Shown here piece after piece: positions 46,352 to 56,950 of a stretch of DNA of 64,000 bases. The notes beneath the pieces were generated by a model. It did not search any database and was not told where the DNA came from. It saw only the letters and a list, made by a program, of their open reading frames with translations. Position 1 is the first letter of the stretch. The number at the start of each line of letters is the position of its first letter. The stretch is from positions 929,818 through 993,817 of the forward strand of contig NW_026515505.1 in NCBI RefSeq assembly GCF_014898815.1. Direction: 5' to 3'. Made by a program: the position numbers and the translations under genes. This stretch comes from Panonychus citri (lineage: Eukaryota; Arthropoda; Arachnida; Trombidiformes; Tetranychidae).

Positions 46352-46544
46352 GTAAGTACAATTTTAGAATTTCTTTTTTTTCTATTAATTTCTATTCTAA
46401 TTGAGTTTTTAATTTTCTTTTTCTTTATATCTTTTACATAGGATTGTGGGTAGAAAATTTTTCGAGGATGATAACTATGTTCATATTGATTACCATTCAT
46501 ATTTATTCAAATGTAAGCCAAGTTTGATGAGTGGAAAATTTTAA
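46266..46544 (+). CDS. Orphan MMS22L first exon with a short alternative continuation
   Basis: The ATG at 46266 begins MNSINYVKCDKRYESLSTMT, nearly identical to MMS22L exon 1, and ends at the same donor (CTTAAACT|GTAAGT, 46351). No MMS22L exon 2 follows. Instead an AG at 46440-46441 would join in frame to LIVGRKFFEDDNYVHIDYHS, ending at a TAA (46544), giving about 62 aa. The second part is not recognised. This is most likely a stranded duplicate exon; a small new gene is possible. Confidence 0.5.
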
Positions 46545-47022
46545 ATGATTTTCTATAAGATTTTCTTTTTACTCTCTGGTAATTTAATCTATTTTTACTT
46601 CATCATTTAAAACCGGTAATTTCCAAAAGATTGTATGAATAAATTTTATATACACGTTCATGTAATATAATCCCATTGTTATGGTGTTTTTATTCAAGAA
46701 ATTGAATCGTGAATTTTATTCCAGTGGTTAAACAATCTCCACAATTATTGAGCAGACACTTTTCAGTTCTAACACCTAATTATTGATAACATAAAAGTCT
46801 TACAAACATGATGGTGACCGTTGAAAGAAAATCTCTTTCTCTTCTTTATGGTAAACCAAACGATTACAACCTGGACATTGGAGAGTTTCCCGAGAGAGAG
46901 AAAAAAAGTTCTGGTTTAATTGAGCCAATGAGAGAATGGAGGTGAAAATTTAAATCAAAACACTTCATGGAAAAAGAAGAAAAGGAAAATTGTTGATCAT
47001 CTTATTAACCAGTTGAAGTGAA
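46545..47022. other. Short Dscam 3' flank
   Basis: No coding signal. GA-rich on the plus strand around 46880-46990. Probably the 3' UTR and terminator of the short Dscam gene. Confidence 0.4.
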
Positions 47023-50000
47023 TTAACCAATCGGTGCATCATCGTATATAAGCTCTTCGAAATTTTTCTCTTTCATGGATCCAATTGAATGTCGGGACAT
47101 TTTTCTTGCATGTCGACCAGAACTCTAATTAATTGGAAAACATTGGAAGAAGAAAAGTTAATCAGCCAAGATTTGGATAAAAATCGATAGAAAATCGAGA
47201 GATAATTACTTGATAATTTCTTGAATCTTCTAAATCAGAAATGTTCCTTTCATATCCTCCTGATGATGATTGTGAATTTGATCCAGCTGATCGTATGGTG
47301 ACATGTCCAGTTGGTGGACCGATAGTTGCATAAGTTGCCGTTGATCGAGTTGTACCACATTTATCACTATATTTTGGAGTATTCTTTGTCATTGTTGATA
47401 AATTGGAAAGTCGTCTTATAGCTGAACAATTAAGAAGATGAAACAATCAAACAAACAGAAAAAAAATCAAAGTCTTCAGTCAAAATTTTCTCTTCATCAC
47501 TTACCCTCTTGTTGACTTTTCTTATATTTCTTTACATAGATAACGGAAGCAATGATGGATATTATAACGGCCAATAAACAAATTGAGAAAACAATTAACA
47601 ACACTAAATTACGCTGAGAGAATAGGAATGATAAACCTGAGAAGAGAAAAACAAAATACAACAATTAATTGTAAGGAAATTTGGACAATTTAAATTATTT
47701 TAAATTCTCACCAAATGGACTTGATGAAATTCGAATCTCTAATGGTTTACTTAATTCACTTTCTCCGTATAAATTGGTCGCTGAAATTGCGATTACATAG
47801 TCCACATTTTTCTCTAACCCATGTAGAGTATAAATTGTCCGAAAATGACTTATTGGAATTATATTGTCATAATAAGAGTTTCCCTTTCGTTTAAGATAAA
47901 TTGTATAAATTGATATTTCATCAATCAATGGATCCCAAGTTAATTTAATTGAATTTGAGTAAATATGATGAGATTTAATTCGTGGTAAACTTGGAGCATC
48001 ACCTTCAAGAGTCGAAACAATTAACTCCTGAGATGAAGGTCCTTGACCAATGGTATTAAAAACTTTCACCGAGATCGTATAATAGGTTGACCTTAGTAGA
48101 CCCGTTAAACTAAATTGGTAACCATTTCCTAAATCATTGGGATAATTAGCTGATACCGTTTTGATATAATCTTGATTATTTCCTGATGGTTTATAGTGAA
48201 TATAATAACCGGTTAAATTACCATTCCAATGTTGCCGTGGAGGAGCCTGAATCAATTATATAAAACAAAGTAATCAACAGTTAATTGTGAAGGATATTTG
48301 ATTTAATCACTGCAATAATTACCTTCCACGAGACTTGGATTACACTTGATCCCAAAGGTTTTACACTGACATCAACTGGAGAAGCACTTGGAACTACATT
48401 AGTAAGGAAAACGAATGAATAATTGTTATTATTATTTTTCTTTTCTCTTCTAATTAAATTTCCATTGATTGAAACTTACGTTCTTCACTTGTGGTGAATT
48501 TATGGAATTCGAGGGTTGACCTGAGCCGATACTATTTACCGCCATCACGGAAACATAATACAATGTACCTGGACTTAAATCTTTGAGTGTATGTGACGTT
48601 TTTCCAGGATCTAATTGTATCTCATTTAATTTATTATTAATTCCTGAACCTTTTTCCCCTTTCCAATAGAGTAAAGTGTAAAAGGTTAATGGTGAATTAC
48701 CAGAATAAGGTTGTGACCACATGATTGTTGCACTTCTTGACCATGATTCGGCTACCCTTAAATTGGATGGTGATTCAGGTGCTTCTTGAATTAACAATTT
48801 AATGTTAATCTCATCGGAACCATGATCGTTTTTGGCAGTACAAGTGTAAACACCTCCATCTGACCGACTAGTGATACGAATTAATATCTCGGAGTTTAAT
48901 CCTTTACCAGTTTTCGTCTCATAGTAATCATATTTACTATTGTATTTTAAATTTAACGGTTGTTTATCTCGTAACCATTGAACTGTTAATGGTTGATCAC
49001 CGATCGCTGGACATTGGAGATTAGCACTGGTTCCTTTCATCACTTCTTGGGTCAAGAATTTACTGTTATTACCGATAAAGCGAGCAGGCACTGGAAGGAA
49101 AAGAAAATTAGTTAATATTGAATAAGAGGAAACAATTTACATTCTAATCATTGGATTAGATAATTAATCATGTACTCACAGAAACATGCGAAAAAAATGA
49201 GATGCAAACAATTAACGAGAGAGATTCAAATAGAAACCAAATAATAAACCGAAATAAAAAAAGTTACATCAATCTTATTGAAGAAAATGAAATTAAAGCA
49301 TTTTGATTACTGTGGATATGAGAAGTTAATCGTTAAGGGAACAAATCATACCGATTAAATTGAGCTTAATTGTTTTCTTTAATGGGTCACCAATCTTATT
49401 ATCAGCTGAGCATTGAAGGTAAGCTGATTTGTCTTTAAAATTTAATTTTTCACTATCAATGAGCAGAGATCCATTGGCTAAACTGGTCATTCCTTTCACC
49501 ATTGAATTACTGTTAATTTGTGCGAAATTATTTTCATCTGAATTAATGGGAAAAGAGTAAAAATTAATTCATGTTACAGTTAATTGTATCATTCATCTTA
49601 CCTTGAGATGACTCACTGATTAACCAGGTAATTGTTGGCATTGGATTACCAGTTGCCATACAATCAAGTATTTTAACCTCTCCTTGTTTCATCGAGAGGT
49701 CAAACAATTCAAGTATCCATTTGGGTGGAGTGTAGATGGTCAATGGAGCAGTAAATTTATCCGACCCGAAGGGAGTATTAACAATACAAGTGTAATTACC
49801 ATAATCTTCTAGATTAACTGAATTAATTAACAAAACTGAAGCACCTTTAGCAGGTAATAGTTGATATCGTCTATCTCTTTGCGAGATAATTGCTAAATCA
49901 ACACCATCTTTGAGCCATTTAAAGTCCGTTTGAGCCGTGATAGTGGACAGTACACAAGTGACCGAAACAGTTTCTCCAGCGATTGTGCTTTTTGGAAAAC

Positions 50001-50248
50001 TGAATGGCTTAATTTTGGGATTCGATGCTCCTGTGGACAAATGTAATGACAATGATGGATTTGATTATTAGAGAAAAACGGATCAAATATAACACAATCA
50101 ATCATTTCTATATAAACAGAGTTGCTTATGGAAAGAAAACATTTTATACAAAATGAGTTTTATATTTACCTTGAGAGAAGCAAATAAAACTGGTAAATAT
50201 TGTAACTGTAAACAGGAAATTTTGATCACTTGGAGGAATCATTTTCAT
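47023..50248 (-). CDS. Short Dscam (sDscam-type) cell adhesion receptor, with one frame break
   Basis: Nine exons: 50170-50248, 49602-50030, 49352-49537, 48480-49090, 48323-48393, 47712-48246, 47505-47636, 47210-47421 and 47023-47124, about 785 aa. Order: signal peptide, three Ig domains (e.g. FKWLKDG...YTCIVN; DCMATGNPMPTITW; VQWLRDK...YTCTAKNDHG), three fibronectin III domains, a membrane helix (LVLLIVFSICLLAVIISIIA) and a cytoplasmic tail with Tyr motifs. This matches the shortened Dscam genes of chelicerates (homologous to Ig7-9 of classic Dscam), surface receptors for homophilic recognition in nervous and possibly immune cells. Only one Ig1 cassette is visible, not a tandem array. Near 48507-48520 one base is missing relative to the frame required by both flanking exons: GQPS should continue as EFHKFTTSEE but the frame gives NSINSPQ. 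That is a sequence error or an inactivating mutation. Confidence 0.85.
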
Positions 50249-51686
50249 CAATTAAGGAACAAGGGTGATGGTTAAATGAAATAATTAAGAATCACAAATC
50301 AATGGAGAGAGAAATCAATTAATTGAGAGGAAAATGTTCACCATCATGTTGTTGTTGTCTATTAACAAAGGGCGAGGCTTTTGGTTGAATGTTGATAAAA
50401 AGGTTTAGAATAATTTTCTTGGTTGATTGTTGATACGATCTTTTTTATCCTCGTCTTTTCATGGACAATTGTTGATGGTGGAATGATGAACAATTTAGTA
50501 GATTCTCCATTGATTAGAATAAATTATATTTACATAGGGAAAGAGAGAAAGAAACAAACAGAGGGAAAAGTGGCAATGGAGAGATGATGATGATAAGAGA
50601 TTCAGATTAATAACATTGAAACATTGAAAGAAGGTGGAAGATGAAAGAGGAAAATAATAGAAAGAAAAAGAGAGAGAGAGAAATAAAGACAGGGAGTGAA
50701 AATCGAAGGAAGAAGATGAGGATTGGGAAAGAAAGAGAATTTGGTTGAGTGGAGAGAGAAAATGTGAGCATGAATTCTAAGTGAATTTCTGGTTAAATGG
50801 AAAAGAAAGAGAAGATTGGAAATGATTTCTTTCTCTTTTTTTCCTCTTTCGAATTTCTAACAATTGAATTAATCTTCACATCTATTAGATTATCGAGCGA
50901 ATTTCAAAGATAACATTTCCCTCCAAATTTCGAAATCAAAAGTTTCGAGAGATATTTTATTCAATCTTCGAATTCATTTCAAAATTACTAAATCAACAAA
51001 TTCTTTTTATATCAGAATAAACTCCCAATCTAATTCTTCCTTTCAGTTATCGCTCGAGTCCTTGGATGGCTCATTTAGACTTCGAACTATGACCAATCGT
51101 CTTTTCATTTAAAATCATCTTCTTATGACCTTGAAACGTTAAAACGTAATTAGCATCTGAAAATATCTTTAAACCAAAAGAAAATTCTTCGAATATTAAA
51201 TTAGATGTATAATCATTGATAACAATTAAGTTTCGATTATTTTTCTTCCATTCCAATTTGCCGCCTTTCGATTGAAGCGAAATCTGGTGACGAATCTCAT
51301 CAAATTGGATAGAAATGATTCCCGCTGCTACTTGTTGATACTCAATTTCAATATCGATTGATTTTAAGTTATCGAGATAAATTACTGATAAAAATTATGA
51401 TTTTTCTTGATTAATCTTAAGAATTGTTCGATCCATTCCTTGAAATCGATTGGAAATCTTCCATGTCAGATTTTCCTTCTTCAGAAATGATTCTAAGTGA
51501 GTTATCGATAAGAATCCAAAGAAAAAGTATCGATATCTTTGTTTCGGGAACAATTGTTCCCGCTCATTCAAAGAGCCTCATTGTGAAAGTGAACTTGTTT
51601 TATTTTGATCGTTTTATTTTCTTAATTGTTTTACTTTTTAATTGTTAAATTTTCTTAATAGAGTTTGTCTCATATTGAATGTAAAT
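50249..51686. promoter_or_regulatory. Divergent upstream region shared by short Dscam and MMS22L
   Basis: The 1.4 kb between two start codons pointing outward is present a second time at 44795-46265. Conserved parts include CTATTAACAAAGGGCGAGGC near the Dscam side and the TTTTCTTAATAGAGTTTGTCTC element just before the MMS22L ATG. A bidirectional promoter is likely. Two open frames in it (51071-51256 minus, 51424-51648 plus) have no family match and are not called. Confidence 0.5.
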
Positions 51687-54466
51687 ATGAATTCAGTAAA
51701 TTATGTAAAGTGTGATAAAAGATACGAATCTCTTTCTACTATGACCCAAAGATTTGAAGAGAAGCTTAAACTGTAAGTAGAGTTTTCATATTTTCTTTTC
51801 TTCCATTTCTCAATATTTTCTGATTTTTATATTAATTGTGATTTGCATTTCTTTTAATATCTTCGTATTAGCTTCATTCAAGTTGACCCTATGGAAGAGA
51901 TTGAAATTTTGGGTCAAAAATTACAATTTAATGAGTCAACTACACCCGAAGATGTGATACATTATTTTTCTCTGGTCAAGTAAGTTTAATAAATTTTATT
52001 TATTATTGTTCATTGTCTTCTCAGTGATAATAATCAACCCTTTTCTTTTGCTCTTTTTCATTATAGAAAAACTATTAGTATGTTTAGAGCTGGAATAACG
52101 GCCAAAAGATCAGCTTCTAATAGATCTCTTTGGTCAAGTTATAGGGAGCAAATTTTTAACTTTCTCAAGCTCATTGGAGGAAAAGTTGGTAACATAGATG
52201 AAAGATTAGAGCAAATTATCATCAAAGAAATCATCAATTTAACTACCTTCATGGGAAGATTATCTATGTTAGAGGATTTTGATCCAAATATTTACATCAT
52301 TCAAAGCGAAAGTCAATCACCTTCTCATCAATACTTACACGTTTGTCTTGATATTTGGTTGATTTCTTTTCTCATCTTATGTGAATACAACAAACGAACC
52401 AGGGTGAAAATTGATCTCCTCAGTGATATAAATACATCAGATGATTTTAGAAGTAAATTTTTAGAATGTATTCTAGCAGATCTAATTTATGCTTCACTAC
52501 AAAGATTTATATCAACCAAAGATTTACGAATGGTGCCAACTTTGGATCCTTACTTTTGTTCCTGTCATCGCGTTTTCTTTACAATAGTTAAGAGTCTAGT
52601 CCATTTGGATTCAGCCATTCTCAACCTTGATCCATTCTGGTTCCACTATAATTCCGTGATGGACACATTTTGCGAAGAAAACCGAAAAGAGAACCAAGAA
52701 AGAGACAGTCTTACCACTTATAAACGTGTTCCCAGTAACTTTACCTCAGCCGCTAATCTTAACATTGCCAACATTTGGCTTATGAGTAATCTAATGGAGC
52801 TAATCAACACATCGAAAGAGAAATCAACTGATCAAGATTTTTGTAACTCTATTGGTTTCACCCATTCGATTATTCCCATTTTACAAGAATACGAAGCTTC
52901 CGGTTTTACGCAGAGCGAATCTATGGAAATCTCTTTGCAATTATGTTACAATTCTGTTAAAAGATGTGGAGTTTGTGTTGATATACCTTCAGAGTTTATC
53001 AAATGTTATCTTAAGAGTTTAACCTCACCCAGTTTGTCGAAATCAGTTTTTTATTCTTTACCCAAGACGAGTAATCAATGGTCTCTTAAATTGAGAATCC
53101 TTTTCGAACGAGGCTCAGCATCAGACTGGGATGATAAAACTCTTGCACTTCTTGTTTTACTTTTGGAAAAGGTGATTTCTAAACTACAAATTAATGCCAA
53201 TGATATTCAAAATCTACAAATGTGGAAGAAACTTAAAAGTGATATTTTCTCTGCTCTATCAAATTGCCCTGTTGATCAAATGAATGAGATTCAGTTACAC
53301 AAAGTTTTTACAATCTTAATTGTTTGCTGCTATGCATCGGACCAATTTTATACCGATCTTATTGACAGATTCCGAGAAACGGCAAACTTAATCATTAACA
53401 GATCAATTTACTCAATAAGATGCAAATTAGTGATCCAATGGATAATTTGTTCAGCTCAAATGCTTCCCGATGATTCTGACATGAATAAAATGCTCTCAAT
53501 TGCATTTGAAGTATTCGATAAACTGGCTGAAGTTTACTCTAAATTGGACAAGTCAAATCGTGTAGCTCGAGATTCGTGTAGTGAAATAATCTTACTCTAC
53601 TTTGATGAGTTGATCTATCTGTCCGAAGTAAAAGTTGATACAATAGGAAATTGTCCCCTGATTCCTGCAACAATCTGTAAAGTTTTCGCACAATTAGCTG
53701 ATCGAGATTTATTTGCTGTGGTTACATCAATTTCCAACATTGTTCGTCATGTTCGTAATTATATTCCCAAAGTGTTAACTTCGTCACCATATAAACACTC
53801 ATACGGACCATTTATAGTAAATGTGTTAAAAGATTTCATGGGATTTGTTAAAAATCAATACGCGAAAGGAGCAATCGAAGCAATGAATTTATCTCAAGTG
53901 GCTGCGAATTTAACTTATCTAAGTTATATCAAAGATTCTGGCAAACTGAATTCATCTGAATTTCGTTATAATTTTTTCCAATTTACTTGTCACCCGAAAG
54001 TTGATCTCACCCAACGGGAAAAATTCTGTGATTACTTATTCCAAGATAACGATCCCCTAATAGTGAAAGAAATCAGTGATTTTCTACCTGAATTAATGGA
54101 TCGTTATATTAAAAGTGATGAATCGGGACAGACTCGAATAAAAACTGTTCTCACTAAGATGATAATCTTCATAAGTATTAATAAGGATAATCATGTAGAT
54201 GAATTATTCTTCCTAAACTGTTTGAAATGATTCAACGAGTTCTAAGTGTTGGTACTGTAACTAAATTACTTCGACTTTTGGAAACATTTACCAAACTATT
54301 GCCCGAAATGAAAGAGAAATTAATTCGTAAAGTGGCCCAACGAACTCATGAAATGGAAATCGAAGGAAACAAAGGAACCAATGAAATAAAAGAAGCTTTG
54401 AGAAAATTTTTCCACAATCAACAGAACAATTTATCTTCTAACAAATACAAAAGCTCAATGATTTAA
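51687..54466 (+). CDS. MMS22L: MMS22L-like recombination mediator, with one frame break near the 3' end
   Basis: Exons 51687-51772, 51872-51979 and 52067 onward. The main part aligns by eye along vertebrate MMS22L: INLTTFMGRLSML and YLHVCLDIWLISFLILCEY near the N-terminus, FLECILADLIYASLQRF, LNLDPFWFHYNSVMD, and RNYIPKVLTSSPYKHSYGPF further on. MMS22L with TONSL loads RAD51 at stalled or broken replication forks. At about 860 residues it is shorter than the human protein (1243 aa). The first frame ends at 54230, but the frame one base back, from 54203, continues with ILPKLFEMIQRVL and LLRLLETFTKLLPEM, which fits the conserved C-terminus and runs to 54466. So one base is extra or missing around 54195-54210. 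It is transcribed divergently from short Dscam. Confidence 0.78.
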
Positions 54467-55284
54467 TTCAATTGATTACCAATGTGATCAATCAACCATT
54501 AGAAATCTCTGAATCATTTACGTCACAACAATTTTCATCTTTAAAAGATTGACATGAAATCCATTGTTAAGGTATTGATACATTTTCTTTTTTCTTATTT
54601 CATGAGATTATTGATGATCCATTTAATTGAAATGATGAATTCAATGATGAGTAGTGCCATGCTAATACCAAGTTCCCATCTCTTAATTGTTGCAATTTAT
54701 TTCAATGGTTGGAGTGAAAACGGGGACAATGAGTTGAAATCTCTTCTCAATCCGATCTCTGAGACTTCATCTAATCAGTTAATCTATTAAATTGATTCAT
54801 TTTTTTCGTATATAAAAATTTCTAATTTTTTTCTTTTCTATTCTCTCAAATTTCAATTTAGACTCGAGGAATTGATTCTACTTGAATCATTTAATGGATC
54901 AACATCTAATTTACCACGATGAAACCTCGAGTTACCGCACTAGTGAACTTACTTGTTATAAGAGCTGAAATGTCTCAATTGAATGAGCTATAACCTTGGA
55001 AAAAGTTAAATAATCAATAGTAATTTAATTATGCTCACTGAGAAATTAATTTCCCATGTGTTGAACGAGTTATCTATTCAAAAGGAAAAGATGATCACCA
55101 TGTGATTCCATGAGAAATGTGACTCCAATGAACAAGGAAGAAATGTTTCTCGTGTTTCCAAACAAAAGATTAATTTTTACCAATCAACAGAAATCAGAAA
55201 GTAAAACCAACTAATCACAATTATAATCAACTTTAAACCACTCAACCTTTTAATACAATCATCCTCATCATCATCATCATCATC

Positions 55285-55317
<33 letters not shown>

Positions 55318-56950
55318 AGTCAATCAACCTTTCCAACTTAATTCAATTGATTACATTGAACTATTGTAAACACTACTGGTGGTTACTTTTTGATCATCAA
55401 TTTAAATTACTCATCACATCTTATCCATAATCATTCATTTGTAACAAATTAAATTCACTTTTTAATTTACTCAAACCAATTTTTGTTAAATAAAATATAA
55501 CAATTACCTGAAATTAAAATTGACTCAATCAATATACTAAGAAACAAAAATCAACTTTGATTATAACCACTGAATACAAACAATTATAATCAAGATAATC
55601 GATTGATTGTTTAACAAGACTAACCATTAATAAGAAATAGTGTTAAAAATATTTACATTTTCAAGAACAAAACTAATATTAGATGAAATATTTGTTCAAA
55701 TGATTGAAATTCAAAGTTTTCTGATTACAGTTATTGATTTATCTCTTTTTTTCTAACGACAATCAGTAAACAATTAGTTAATCCAATAAATAAAGTCTAT
55801 TATTAACACAATATAAACCCGGAAGAAGGTAAAAGTGTCAAGGATGATAACCCTGAAAAAATGTTGATCTTTCCTCAAGGTTTACTCAAAATCACACGAG
55901 CAAATAATCAATGTGACTTTTCAACTTTCTATTGGCTTAATTTCAAAAACAATCAAACAAATATTCCAATAGTCGACAATCAACTTTAACATTTTAATCA
56001 ATCAATAAATCACCTTGAGATCCAAATTAAGAAACAAAAAAAATCGACAGAAAATATGATCAATCAACACTTGGAAAAAAGTTTCGATCTTTTAAATCAA
56101 TACGAAAACAGGAAATTAATTGAGTATCAGAATTTTAGTTACCATAATTGTATTGCTGTTCTTTCATAGAGTTAATTGTGATTCCAACCAAGGTTGATTG
56201 TCGTAATTCTTAAACTTTGAACAGCTAAATTGTGAGCTCGTAACTTACTAAATCTATGAAATGGTTGAGAAAATTTCGATTCCAATCCAAGGGTGAAAAG
56301 AGAAGAAAAAAAAGTTCCGTTGATATTGTTCCTTTTTTTGGCTTCTCTTTCCAATATCGAAACAAAAACTCGAAGGGAAATCGCTAATTCGTTGATTAGA
56401 TTTCAACTTGACAGGTAGTGGAATAATTAGTCTGTCAAACAATTAGATTACAACATTAACTTAGAAAAAGGATAAGGTGAGAGAGAGAAAAGTGGTCAAG
56501 GTTAATATTGTTTCTTGGAAAATGATTGTATCCGTTATAGTTGTTGCTGCTACGCTCTGATTGAATATTTAGCCATCAATTGTATCACCACCTCCAAAAC
56601 AGAGTCACAATTAACCTGGAGAAAGTGAAAAGAGAGAGAAAGAGAGAGAGAGAAATTAATTACAATTAACTGTTGTTTACAACAGTTTTTCCAATCGTCT
56701 CTCAGTTGCCATTATGAAGTTGATCAAAATCTTTGGTCAATCCGATTAATGTAACAAATCGGATCTAATTTCTTAGTTTAATTCATTATTTAAGTTTGTG
56801 TCTGTGTATGTGATTAACTTAATCATCAGTGTAGAAAAAGAATAATCAATTTTCTAATTGTTCTAGTTACCAATTGATTGGAGAGAAAATCAGAATTGAG
56901 TAAAAATTTTCTATTCCAAATAAAGTGAATCTCATTTTCGTTTGATAATA
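54467..56950. other. Gene-less region between MMS22L and the CYP4 gene
   Basis: AT-rich without a convincing gene. An ATC tract followed by a TC tract occupies about 55265-55317. The open frame at 54554-54790 and the minus frames at 56172-56442 show no recognisable motif. A GA tract lies at 56634-56652. Confidence 0.5.
55265..55317 (+). repeat. Compound (ATC)n-(TC)n microsatellite
   Basis: An ATC trinucleotide run turns directly into a TC dinucleotide run. Intergenic. No function visible. Confidence 0.95.

Noticed and set aside
51071..51256. Minus-strand frame of 61 codons between short Dscam and MMS22L
   Set aside because: No signal, no motif, not maintained in the duplicate copy; lies in the probable bidirectional promoter.
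54554..54790. Met/Leu-rich frame downstream of MMS22L
   Set aside because: No motif and no link to the MMS22L frame, which ends at 54466.
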